Assembly: GCA_965205595.1 (NCBI GenBank)
Contig: CBDBHI010000056.1
Span: forward strand, 80,904 to 144,903
Direction of reading: 5' to 3'
Length of the DNA stretch: 64,000 bases
Origin: CATQHP01 sp965205595
Lineage (GTDB): Bacteria; Acidobacteriota; Terriglobia; Bryobacterales; UBA6623
Shown: piece by piece, positions 43,701 to 52,080 of the stretch
Layout: every line of letters starts with the position of its first letter
Numbering within the stretch: position 1 is the first letter of the stretch
Notes under the pieces: generated by a model
The model's input: only the letters and a program-made list of their open reading frames with translations
Database searches by the model: none
Told to the model about the DNA's origin: nothing
Translations under genes and position numbers: made by a program

Positions 43701-44705
43701 TTACTCGCGCTTCTCGTAGCCCGTGCCACGGCGTTCGACCGCCAACAACAGCGCTACCAGCTTGCGCGCTAGCGCCACCGTCGCCTGGTTGCGGTGGCCG
43801 CGCGCGACTTCGTCCGCGTGCAGCCGCGCCAGTTGGTCGTTCCAGCGCGGCGCCAACTTCGCCGCCTCGATCAGCACGTGTTGCAAGTGTCCGTTGCGTT
43901 GTTTCGACAGCGGTCCGCGGCGCGACTTGCCGGCCGACTCGTTCAGGCGCGAGCACAGTCCGCAGTAACTCACCGCCTCGTCGATCTTGCCGAAGCGCTT
44001 GACGTCGCCTATTTCGAGTGCCCAGGTCAGCGCGGTAATCGCGCCGACTCCGGGGATCGTGCGCAGCAACTCCACGCGCTTGGCGAGCGACGGGTGGGTG
44101 AGCAGCTTGTTCTCGATCTTGCGCACGATTGCGAGTGTTGCTTCGACGCGATCACGGCTGACGCCGAGCAGCAGCAGGTCGGTTTCGCAGGCTTCGAGTC
44201 GATCGACGAAGGGCTCGAAATATCTCTTGGTGTGCAGTTTCGATTTGGTGTAGGGTTCGCCGAGTTCCATCAACAGCGTGGCGATGCGGTTCTTGTTCCA
44301 GACCGCTTGTTGGACGAGGCGGTTGCGAAAGCGCAGCAGGCGGCGCAGCTCGCGTTGTTGGCGCGGCGGCATCCAGACACGCGGCACCAGGTTGGCGCGG
44401 GTGAGGTCGGAAAGTTTGCGGCCGTCGAGCTTGTCGCTCTTCTTCTTGGCGCGCGTGATGGCCTCGAGCGACGCCGGATGAGCGACGGCCAGATCCACGG
44501 CGTGGGGCTTGAGAGTGTCGTAGATCCAGCCGCTGAACATGGTGGCTTCGAGCGTGCCCTTCCAAGGCGCGGGCCGCGCGGCGGCCCACGCCTCAAGCTC
44601 GGGGCGCAGCGCCTGGATCGTGCCTTCGTCAACGATTGTGCCGGCGGCGGTCTTGGCGCAATAGGCAATGGTTTTTTTGTGAACGTCGAGTCCGATAAAG
44701 TGCAT
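43701..44705 (-). CDS. IS110-family transposase (intact)
   Basis: A 334-residue protein starting at 44705, with AGGAGG about 5 bases upstream. The N-terminal RuvC-like DEDD nuclease has GLDVHKKTIAY (first Asp), GTLEATMFSGW (Glu) and KKKSDKLDGRKLSDLTRA (paired Asp). The C-terminal serine-containing domain reads RTIPGVGAITALTWALEIGD and SYCGLCSRLNESAGKSRRG, then LSKQRNGHLQHVLIEAA. All signature residues are present and the frame is open, so the transposase should work. IS110 elements use a bridge RNA from their non-coding end. The ~100 bases upstream (44706-44810) could hold it, but I cannot define it. Confidence 0.88.
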   Translation of the reverse strand: MHFIGLDVHKKTIAYCAKTAAGTIVDEGTIQALRPELEAWAAARPAPWKGTLEATMFSGWIYDTLKPHAVDLAVAHPASLEAITRAKKKSDKLDGRKLSDLTRANLVPRVWMPPRQQRELRRLLRFRNRLVQQAVWNKNRIATLLMELGEPYTKSKLHTKRYFEPFVDRLEACETDLLLLGVSRDRVEATLAIVRKIENKLLTHPSLAKRVELLRTIPGVGAITALTWALEIGDVKRFGKIDEAVSYCGLCSRLNESAGKSRRGPLSKQRNGHLQHVLIEAAKLAPRWNDQLARLHADEVARGHRNQATVALARKLVALLLAVERRGTGYEKRE

Positions 44706-44810
44706 TTTGTCCTCCTGGGTCTGGGTTTCGGTTCGCCTGCTTGCCGCAGCCGAGCCCGACTTATTATTCCCGCCAGGAGGACGCTTTTTCTTAATCACCT
44801 ATGCATTGAA

Positions 44811-44872
44811 ACAGGCAACACGAGGGTTCGTCAGGAGTGGAGAGATTGCGGGATCTCATGTGCCAGTCCCCG
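44811..44872. repeat. Dispersed repeat R3, copy B
   Basis: ACAGGCAACACGAGGGTTCG... through CATGTGCCAGTCCCCG, same orientation as copy A (42329-42391). It lies between the IS110 element and the next gene. R3 may be the edge of another mobile element. Confidence 0.7.
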
Positions 44873-44900
44873 TGCGTAAGTGCTCTCGGAAAGTAGGCCG

Positions 44901-45515
44901 TTAGCGGGCGAGGAATTCGAAGCGCTCTTCGCCTAGCTGGGCGACGACTTTGCCGTGACCCAAGTCGCGGCCACCTGTGGGAAAAAATACTGCCCCATCG
45001 GTCGAATCGCCCGGTCCGACTTTTCCACTTACGAAGGCGATTGCCGATGCCGCCGCTGCTGCCTTCAATCCTCTCGGTCCAATCACCAACGCGGATCTTC
45101 GGCGCTGTTCATAGCCGTTGTTCGAGCGAATGTGCTCGTTGCTGTAAAGAGCCTTTTCGTAGACGCTCTGAAGTTCAAGCAGTTCAGAGCGGCCGGCGTT
45201 GCGAAAGAAGTCGCCTACGACGGCTTGCTCAGAGATGGCGTAAACGCGCGATCCGTCGGCTGCCTCGAAGAAGAAGTCGGTCGCTTCAACTTTCCAGGTG
45301 CTCGCACTGCCGTTACTTAACGCTATTTGTAACACCGAATAGCGCCCCGTAGTGATCGGCATCCGGGCAAACATTACGGTGAATCCTTTCTTTGTAAGTG
45401 CTTGATAACTAAGTCCGTTAGATCGAAATTCGATAACCTGAGCCGGAGCTCCGATCGAAGTAATTAATAGCACCCCGCAAGTAACTAGTAAATGTCCGAC
45501 TCGCCCTCCGCACAT
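44901..45515 (-). CDS. Secreted protein of unknown function
   Basis: A 204-residue protein starting at ATG 45515 (AAGGGA 5 bases upstream), with signal peptide MCGGRVGHLLVTCGVLL...SIGAPAQ. The mature part has strand-rich segments (GRYSVLQIALSNGSASTWKV, ATDFFFEAADGSRVYAISEQ), a basic YEQRRRSALV stretch and a short hydrophobic Ala-rich segment (GLKAAAAASAIAFVSG). No known family is recognised. It is divergent from tex, with ~50 bases between starts, so they share a promoter region. Confidence 0.65.
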   Translation of the reverse strand: MCGGRVGHLLVTCGVLLITSIGAPAQVIEFRSNGLSYQALTKKGFTVMFARMPITTGRYSVLQIALSNGSASTWKVEATDFFFEAADGSRVYAISEQAVVGDFFRNAGRSELLELQSVYEKALYSNEHIRSNNGYEQRRRSALVIGPRGLKAAAAASAIAFVSGKVGPGDSTDGAVFFPTGGRDLGHGKVVAQLGEERFEFLAR

Positions 45516-45566
45516 CGTTTCCCTTATGATACAGAAAGTTTCTTGGTGGTCTTTTTGGTCTTGTAA

Positions 45567-48491
45567 ATGAACGCAATCACGGGTCTTCCTACAGAAGCCT
45601 ACCTTAGGGTTTCTGAGGAAGCGAAAATCCAATTGGCGGATCTCCTCCAGTTGGTACAACAACTTGAGAAGGGCGCGACGCCGGCTTACCTAGCGCGGTA
45701 CAGGCTGGACGTGTGCGGCGGGCTTGATGAGCGCGGCGTAGTCCAGGTACATTCACGCCTCAAGGAGTGTCTGGATCTGGCGGACCGAAAGATCTCGATC
45801 TTGACGGCGATCGAACGTCGGGGCGCGCTTACACCTGAGCTTCGGCAGCGGCTTGAGCAGACGATGGATCGGCGCGATCTGGAGGATATTTTTCTTCCCT
45901 ATCGCCCAAAGAAACGCGACCGCGCGGACGAGGCCATCGAAAAAGGTCTGGAGCCACTGGCGAGATTCCTATGGGCTCAGGATCGTACCGCCGACATCGA
46001 CGCCGAAGGCGCCAAGTTCGTTGACGCGGAAAAGCGAATCGCCGACGCTGAGAGTGCACTCCAAGGGGCCTATGCAATCGCGGCGCGATGGCTTGGCGAG
46101 AAGCCCGAGATTCGCCGCGAACTGAGAAAACTATTTCTACGCGACGGGCAGATCACGGTCTCGGGGTCAAAGGGAAAGAAGGCGCAAAAGCATCAGCATC
46201 TGGTCGGGTATCGATCGACTGCTTCGAAGATTTCCTGGCGACAGATGCTCACCATTCGCCGCGCCGCTCGCGATGGTGTTTTGAATTTTACGTTGGAGAT
46301 TCCAACGGAAAGCACCGTACAGTACCTCACCAGTTGCTTGGTCACCGACGAGGACTCCGCGTACACGCCGCACTTGCGAAAGATCGCTGAGGTGGCCGCA
46401 AGCGGCACGTTGATGGCGAGTCTGCGTGAAGATGTGCTGCAAACCGTCGAAGATCGCAGCGATGCCGAAGCGATCCGGTCATTCGAGAAAGGTTTGCGAA
46501 AGGCGCTGTTGTCGGCACCGGCCACGGGCTTAACGATTGCCGGAATAGAAACTGGTAGGCCTGGGGGCTGGCGCGCGGCAGTTGTCAATCCCGACGGCGG
46601 GTTGGTCGCTTGCGCGATCGTCAAGCCGGACGAGAGCGCAGCGGGTGAAAAGGAAAAACCTGCTGACGCGGCCGGCCAGAGTGCGCCGGTAGCGGCTGCG
46701 GCGGCGACGGAAGAATCTCCCGAGCAAGCGGCGACCCAAGCGCCCGCTAGCGGCGAGAAGGCCGTCAACGTGGCACAGCCAGCCGAGGTAGTGGAATCGC
46801 CGGACGAGGCCCGCGCGGCAGAGGACGAAAGCCAGGCCGCCGTCGAGACCGAAGTTCAGTCCGATTCGTCGGAACCACAGCCAGAGGCCCGGGACGCAGC
46901 CGCGGAAACGGATACTCCAGAGCCTGACGCAGCCGAAGTAGCCGAAGCGCCCGAAGTAGCCGGACCTGGCGCCGCAGCGGATTCGGACGAGCACGGAGCT
47001 TCAATCGAGGTTGAGATCTCGGCCGCCGTTAACGCGGAGCCTGCCGCGCCTACTGCGACGGGGGACGAGCCAGAGTCTAAGCCCGCGGTCGAGGCCGGCC
47101 AGGCAAGTGTTGCAGTTCCGGCTGTCGAAGCCAGTGTTCAGGAAAAGAAACCGGCGGCGCCAAAAAGGGTTCGCCGCGAGCCGACACCAGTCTTGAGCCT
47201 GGCGGAGTTGGTAGCGCAGCACAATGTCGACTTGATCGTCTTTCCAAACGGACCTGGACTTCGCCAATCGGAGCGATTTCTTCGATCGCAAATTCGACAG
47301 TCAGGCCGAATCAAGGTCGTCTGGAAATCGACTAGTGACGCGGGTACATGGATCTACGCCAATTCAAAGTCAGCAAAGCGTGAATTGCCGCGGTACGAGC
47401 CGGCGGTTCGCAGCGCCGCTTGCTTGGCGCGGCGCATACAAGACCCGCTTGCGGAGATGGTCAAGGTTGACCCTAGGACGCTCGGCATCGGTCCCGGATA
47501 TCACGAAGTTGAGCCGAAGCGGCTCCGCGAGGCATTGCAAGCAACCGTCGAGGAATGCGCCCATCTAGTAGGCGCCGACCTGAACCGCGCACCACTGGAA
47601 CTGCTTGCACTGGCTCCGGGAATGACGGAGCGGCTGGCAAAGCGAATCGTTGAGTATCGTCAAGAGAATGGCAAATTCACGCGCCGCGAGGACGCCCGCA
47701 AGGTGCAAGGTCTCAGTGATCGGATTTATCGGCAGGCCGCGGGTTTCTTCAGAGTGCGGGGCGAGAATCCGCTCGATAATACCGGCGTGCATCCCTCGTT
47801 TTATTCCCTTGTCGATCGACTCGCCGCTGCTGCCGAAGTCGACATCGCGGCGATCCTTGCGGACGCCGCGGCGCTTGAGAAAATAGATCCCGCCGATTTT
47901 GCTGGATCAGAACATCCAGTTGCGCGGGTGCGCGGTGTTCTTGAAGAGCTGCAGCCGAAGCGGCGCGATATTCGCGGCACATTCCGGATGCCTACGGCTT
48001 CGGTCGAACTTCGCACGGACGAGGAACTCAAGGTCGGCGCGAAGATCGAGGGGACCGTGGCGAATGTCACGACCTTCGGGGCCTTCGTCGACATCGGCGG
48101 CGACCATGACGGCTTACTGCACATCTCACAAATCGCTGACGAGCTGATGAAGAACTCGGTGCCCACAATAAAAACGGGTGACCGAGTGGCCGTTTTCATA
48201 ACCGGCCTTGAGCAAGACGGCAAGCGGATATCTCTGTCAATGCGTGGTCCGCGCACGGAACGCCAGCGGCCACCGCGGGCCGCGGCGGAACGAGCGCGCG
48301 GCGCATCAGCGAACGGAGGTCCGCGCAGACCTCGCCCCGCAAACCGTCAATCCGGCCGCGGCAGAAAGCCCGAGGAGCATAGCTTCGGCCCCGACCAAAA
48401 GGAACTGGCTCGCGAAGCAAAGCGCATCGGCGGCTTAAGTATCGAAGAGAAACTCTCGATGCTTAAGGACAAGTTCCGCACGAAAACCTAG
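45567..48491 (+). CDS. tex: Tex-like RNA-binding transcription accessory protein with long acidic insert
   Basis: A 974-residue protein. The Tex N-terminal helical domain (GATPAYLARYRLDVCGGLDE, EDIFLPYRPKKR) is followed by a YqgF/RNase H-like fold (TIAGIETGRPGGWRAAVVNP), HhH repeats (APLELLALAPGMTERLAKRI, residues ~665-730) and an S1 domain (GAKIEGTVANVTTFGAFVDI, residues ~820-893). A basic C-terminal tail comes last. Tex binds RNA and affects transcription and translation, and it is normally ~720-790 residues. Here about 180 residues rich in Ala, Glu, Pro and Asp (residues ~355-535) split the YqgF domain. The insert has no recognisable fold and is probably disordered. Confidence 0.88.
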   Translation: MNAITGLPTEAYLRVSEEAKIQLADLLQLVQQLEKGATPAYLARYRLDVCGGLDERGVVQVHSRLKECLDLADRKISILTAIERRGALTPELRQRLEQTMDRRDLEDIFLPYRPKKRDRADEAIEKGLEPLARFLWAQDRTADIDAEGAKFVDAEKRIADAESALQGAYAIAARWLGEKPEIRRELRKLFLRDGQITVSGSKGKKAQKHQHLVGYRSTASKISWRQMLTIRRAARDGVLNFTLEIPTESTVQYLTSCLVTDEDSAYTPHLRKIAEVAASGTLMASLREDVLQTVEDRSDAEAIRSFEKGLRKALLSAPATGLTIAGIETGRPGGWRAAVVNPDGGLVACAIVKPDESAAGEKEKPADAAGQSAPVAAAAATEESPEQAATQAPASGEKAVNVAQPAEVVESPDEARAAEDESQAAVETEVQSDSSEPQPEARDAAAETDTPEPDAAEVAEAPEVAGPGAAADSDEHGASIEVEISAAVNAEPAAPTATGDEPESKPAVEAGQASVAVPAVEASVQEKKPAAPKRVRREPTPVLSLAELVAQHNVDLIVFPNGPGLRQSERFLRSQIRQSGRIKVVWKSTSDAGTWIYANSKSAKRELPRYEPAVRSAACLARRIQDPLAEMVKVDPRTLGIGPGYHEVEPKRLREALQATVEECAHLVGADLNRAPLELLALAPGMTERLAKRIVEYRQENGKFTRREDARKVQGLSDRIYRQAAGFFRVRGENPLDNTGVHPSFYSLVDRLAAAAEVDIAAILADAAALEKIDPADFAGSEHPVARVRGVLEELQPKRRDIRGTFRMPTASVELRTDEELKVGAKIEGTVANVTTFGAFVDIGGDHDGLLHISQIADELMKNSVPTIKTGDRVAVFITGLEQDGKRISLSMRGPRTERQRPPRAAAERARGASANGGPRRPRPANRQSGRGRKPEEHSFGPDQKELAREAKRIGGLSIEEKLSMLKDKFRTKT

Positions 48492-48599
48492 CGAGGTTGG
48501 TCCGCACTCGACCGCAAGCTCCGACGCCGCGGCTTTGAGTTGTAGATTTGCGTCAATCCCGCCGATATGATCGTCGAGGCCCCGTGACGCCTCGCGTTG

Positions 48600-49013
48600 A
48601 TGGCGACCCATACCGTACTGGCCACCCGACGGATCGAAGTAGCATTTCCTCTCGTAGCAATTGGCTTTTCTAGTTGTGAAAACTCTCAGCGGATAGCGAA
48701 GTTCTTGCGTCTACTTGGCTTTGAATTGCACCAGCATGACGTCGCGAGCGGCCTAGATACCCTGCTCGAGACTTATCGAAAGACCACACTGCTTGTCTAC
48801 AGCCCTGTCGGGTCGCGTGCCGCTGCCGACGTCATAGAAACTCTGGAGGGGGCCTGCCGATTTCCGCCGGTGATCGTCGTGAGCGACCGCGTGGACATGG
48901 GTCAATATCACGATTTGATGAGTCGCGGCATCGCCGATTACTTTGCCGAGTCGGAAGACAGCGAGTATATCGCCCGGGCGGTCGAATGGATCGCCAAGAC
49001 GCGATCCGCGTAG
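48600..49013 (+). CDS. Receiver-like (CheY-fold) protein lacking clear phospho-acceptor
   Basis: A 137-residue protein (ATG 48600) with alternating strands and helices of a response-regulator receiver: VAFPLVAIGFSSCENSQRIA, FLRLLGFELHQHDVASGLDT, LLVYSPVGSRAAADVIETLE, PPVIVVSDRVDMGQYHDLMS and YFAESEDSEYIARAVEWI. The usual acidic pair after strand 1 is replaced by GFSSCEN, and the Asp expected after strand 3 reads VYSP, so it is a pseudo-receiver. It lies just upstream of rnhB on the same strand with a 19-base gap, and they may be co-transcribed. Its partner is unknown. Confidence 0.6.
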   Translation: MATHTVLATRRIEVAFPLVAIGFSSCENSQRIAKFLRLLGFELHQHDVASGLDTLLETYRKTTLLVYSPVGSRAAADVIETLEGACRFPPVIVVSDRVDMGQYHDLMSRGIADYFAESEDSEYIARAVEWIAKTRSA

Positions 49014-49032
49014 CCGCACTACGCTAGTTGGA

Positions 49033-49695
49033 GTGCCCTCTGCTCGATCACGGCCCACTACCGATTTCGAACGCCAAGCACGACGGCAGGGCTATCGCAC
49101 CATCGCCGGTGTTGACGAGGTCGGCCGCGGCTGTCTTTTCGGTCCCGTAGTTGCCGCCGCCGTGGTGCTCGATTCCAGCCGTCCACTACGCGGCCTCAAT
49201 GACAGCAAGCTGCTTGACCGTGTGGACCGAGAGCGGCTCGCGGAGGAAATCCGGACGCGTGCGGTGGCTGTGTCGGTTGGCGCCGTCGACGCCGCCACGA
49301 TCGACGTCATCAACATCCTGCAGGCATCGCGGTTGGCGATGAAGCTTGCGGTGGCGGGCCTTTCGCCCCAGCCTGACTACCTTTTAGTCGACTACCTCAC
49401 CCTCGACCTACCTCTCGCCCAGATTGGCCTGGTGAAGGGCGACCAGAAAAGTCGCTCCATCGCCGCGGCATCGATCATTGCCAAGGTCGAGCGCGACCGC
49501 TGGATGCAGCTCTGGGACGCAGTTTACCCCGAGTATGGCTTAGCCTCGAACAAAGGCTACTCCGCCCCGAAGCACCTTGCCGCGTTGGCTAAACACGGCT
49601 GCACTCCGCTTCACCGAATGAGTTTTTCGCCGGTCACAAATGTTGCCGCGTTCTCAGCGCATGCCCCGCGGCCCCAGCTAAACTTATTCGAGTGA
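49033..49695 (+). CDS. rnhB: Ribonuclease HII
   Basis: A 220-residue protein with a GTG start at 49033. It contains the type 2 RNase H signature IAGVDEVGRGCLFGPVVAAAV (split here; catalytic D28 and E29). LLVDYLTLDLP (Asp) and KGDQKSRSIAAASIIAKVERD, the RNase HII loop, come later, and YGLASNKGYSAPKHLAAL is typical of RnhB. It removes ribonucleotides misincorporated in DNA and Okazaki primers. The upstream GTG is chosen because farther starts lie inside the preceding gene. The stop overlaps the start of the following small membrane protein (GTGA). Confidence 0.92.
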   Translation: MPSARSRPTTDFERQARRQGYRTIAGVDEVGRGCLFGPVVAAAVVLDSSRPLRGLNDSKLLDRVDRERLAEEIRTRAVAVSVGAVDAATIDVINILQASRLAMKLAVAGLSPQPDYLLVDYLTLDLPLAQIGLVKGDQKSRSIAAASIIAKVERDRWMQLWDAVYPEYGLASNKGYSAPKHLAALAKHGCTPLHRMSFSPVTNVAAFSAHAPRPQLNLFE

Positions 49696-49973
49696 GCATT
49701 AGCCCCATCTCGCCGGCGGGTGCACAGGCAGCGCCGAGCCGCAAGACGGTTCTGCTGAGTCAGATCGTGTTCCTGCTGTTCTGTCTTGAAGTTGGACTAG
49801 TCCTGATGCTATTGCCTTGGACCCTGTTGTGGGACAACAACTACTTCTTTAGCCTGCAGCCGCAGTACGGTTCGGTTTTATTGAGCAACTATCTTCGCGG
49901 AGCGGTCTCGGGGGTTGGTCTAATAAACCTCTGGATGGGAGTTGAAGAGATTCGCCGAATTCGGCGCAGGTGA
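49692..49973 (+). CDS. Small two-helix membrane protein
   Basis: A 93-residue protein whose GTG start overlaps the rnhB stop by four bases. A hydrophilic N-terminus is followed by two hydrophobic helices (LLSQIVFLLFCLEVGLVLML and the YLRGAVSGVGLINLWMG segment) and a basic tail (EEIRRIRRR). No family is recognised, though small membrane proteins coupled to rnhB occur in Acidobacteriota. It is a translationally coupled partner of rnhB. Confidence 0.7.
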   Translation: MSISPISPAGAQAAPSRKTVLLSQIVFLLFCLEVGLVLMLLPWTLLWDNNYFFSLQPQYGSVLLSNYLRGAVSGVGLINLWMGVEEIRRIRRR

Positions 49974-50105
49974 GCAACAACTCGTCGCCGCAACAGTACT
50001 CGAGGCTTTCCGTCGATTGTTGAATGGTACGCCTCAACGGAGTTGAAACCCCGGTCGAGCTGTATCAATCTGAGACTTCAGCGGGTCCCAAACCACACAA
50101 ATTCC

Positions 50106-51908
50106 ATGGCCTACAATCCAATCGAATCTTACGGCGTAATCGGAGATATGCACTCAGTTGCGCTGGTCGGCAGCGATGGCTCGATCGATTGGTGCTGCCT
50201 GCCGCACTTCGATTCCCCGAGCGTGTTCGCGGCTATCCTCGACGACAAAATTGGCGGCTCGTTCAAGATTGCCGCCACGCAGAGCGGGCACACCCGACAA
50301 CTCTATTTGCCGGAAACGAATGTGCTGATGACCCGCTTTCTGAGCGACGAGGGAGTCGGCGAGGTCATTGATTTCATGCCGGTGAATCGGCGACCAAACG
50401 GTAGCTATCACGAAATCGTTCGGATTGCCCACGCAGTGCGCGGCAGCGTGAGCTTCAGAGTCGAATGTACCCCGGCGTTTGATTACGCTCGCTCCGACCA
50501 CAAAACCGTGCTTGACCCGCGCGGAGCGGTATTTGAGGCAAACGGGGCGACGTTCGCCTTACTCAGCCCTATACCGATCGAGCGCAGCGAGAGGGGAGTG
50601 ACTGGCGAGTTTGTGCTCGAGCCTGGCGAAAAGGCGGTATTCGTGTTCCGTCGGGCGAACGAGATTCAAGACACGGACATTCTCGAATCTAGAGTCGACG
50701 GTCACGAAGCACAACGCTCCACCGTCAAGTTTTGGCGGGGGTGGCTGGCGCGCTGTAAGTACCGGGGCCGCTGGCGTGAAGTGGTCGAGCGTTCAGCGTT
50801 GACGCTAAAAATGCTTACGTTTGAGCCGACGGGAGCAATTGTCGCTGCCCCGACCACCAGCTTGCCCGAGGAAATCGGTGGCGTCCGCAATTGGGACTAC
50901 CGCTATACATGGATACGCGACGCAGCCTTCACGATCTACGCATTCCTGCGCCTGGGATACACCGAAGAAGCCGGCAATTTCATGCGCTGGCTCGAAGACC
51001 GCGTTAGGGAAGACGACACTCAGACCGGCCCGCTGCAGATCATGTACGGTATCGACGGCCGTAGCGATCTGCCCGAAATCAGCCTCGATCATCTCTCCGG
51101 CTATCGGGGCTCGAAACCGGTGCGCATTGGCAACGGCGCGGCGCACCAAATGCAGCTCGACATTTACGGTGAGCTGATCGACTCGGTCTATCTCTACGAC
51201 AAGTACGCGACTCAGATCCCGTACGATCTGTGGACAAAGCTGCGCCGCATGCTGAACTGGGTCGCGCGCCATTGGGAAGAGGCGGATGAGGGAATCTGGG
51301 AAGTTCGCGGCGGCAGACAGCAGTTTGTCTATTCGAAGTTGCAGTGCTGGGTCGCGCTAGATCGCGGCTTGAGGCTTTCGCAAAAACGCGGACTGCCGAT
51401 CGACCGCGAATGGCTGCGCCAAGAACGCGATCGCATCTACGAGTGGATCATGGAACGGGGCTGGAACCCGGGTCGCAACTCGTTTGTACAGTACGCGGGC
51501 TCTGACTCGCTTGACGCCAGCAACCTACTGATGCCACTGGTGCGGTTTATATCGCCCCACGACCCGCGCATGGTGGCGACAATCGACCGCACGATTGAAG
51601 ACTTGGTATCCGATTCGCTTGTCTACCGCTACGAAATTGGAAAAGGCGCCGGTGACGGCCTGACCGGCAGTGAAGGGACATTCAGCATGTGTACCTTCTG
51701 GTTGGTCGAGTCACTCGCCCGCGCCGGCCGTTTGGAAGAAGCTAGGCTGATCTTCGAGAAGATGTTGACCTACGCGAATCACGTCGGGCTATACGCCGAA
51801 GAAATCGGCCCTAGCGGCCAAGCGCTTGGGAATTTTCCGCAGGCGTTTACACACTTGGGGTTGATCAGTGCCGCGTTTAGTTTGAACCGCCAATTGGGTG
51901 AGGGCTAG
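50106..51908 (+). CDS. GH15-family glucoamylase/trehalase-like enzyme
   Basis: A 600-residue cytosolic protein starting MAYNPIESYGVIGDMHSVAL, the typical GH15 opening. An N-terminal beta-sandwich (residues ~1-240) is followed by an (alpha/alpha)6 barrel. The motifs are GGVRNWDYRYTWIRDAAFTI, EEADEGIWEVRGGRQQFVYS with the likely catalytic acid, and GLYAEEIGPSGQALGNFPQA with the second catalytic Glu. Such enzymes cleave glucose from alpha-1,4/alpha-1,6 glucans or trehalose by inversion. There is no signal peptide. The closest functional guess is a glucoamylase or trehalase acting on intracellular glycogen or trehalose. The region 49974-50105 shows no other feature. Confidence 0.88.
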   Translation: MAYNPIESYGVIGDMHSVALVGSDGSIDWCCLPHFDSPSVFAAILDDKIGGSFKIAATQSGHTRQLYLPETNVLMTRFLSDEGVGEVIDFMPVNRRPNGSYHEIVRIAHAVRGSVSFRVECTPAFDYARSDHKTVLDPRGAVFEANGATFALLSPIPIERSERGVTGEFVLEPGEKAVFVFRRANEIQDTDILESRVDGHEAQRSTVKFWRGWLARCKYRGRWREVVERSALTLKMLTFEPTGAIVAAPTTSLPEEIGGVRNWDYRYTWIRDAAFTIYAFLRLGYTEEAGNFMRWLEDRVREDDTQTGPLQIMYGIDGRSDLPEISLDHLSGYRGSKPVRIGNGAAHQMQLDIYGELIDSVYLYDKYATQIPYDLWTKLRRMLNWVARHWEEADEGIWEVRGGRQQFVYSKLQCWVALDRGLRLSQKRGLPIDREWLRQERDRIYEWIMERGWNPGRNSFVQYAGSDSLDASNLLMPLVRFISPHDPRMVATIDRTIEDLVSDSLVYRYEIGKGAGDGLTGSEGTFSMCTFWLVESLARAGRLEEARLIFEKMLTYANHVGLYAEEIGPSGQALGNFPQAFTHLGLISAAFSLNRQLGEG

Positions 51909-51923
51909 TCGCACTGGACTGCT

Positions 51924-51973
51924 CCCAGAGTTGCACTCTGGGCTAATACAAACGCCACCCCTGAGTGGGGTTC
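51924..51973. repeat. REP-like element R2, copy B
   Basis: CCCAGAGTTGCACTCTGGG hairpin, CTAATACAAACG, then a CCACCCCTGAGTGGGG hairpin and TTCA. It matches copy A (27781) in layout, and stem differences are compensated on both arms. It lies right after the GH15 stop. Confidence 0.75.
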
Positions 51974-52080
51974 AGATTCCGCGGCTTCGCGCACGGTCCT
52001 ACGCGCGACGCGGAGCCTTACACTGGACATGACAGGTTGCGACCCGCTGGATCGAGGTCGCCCGATGAACCTCTTCAAAC

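Noticed and set aside
43794..44879. Long plus-strand ORF opposite the IS110 transposase
   Set aside because: No recognisable domain or ribosome-binding site. The minus strand encodes a complete IS110 protein with all signature residues.
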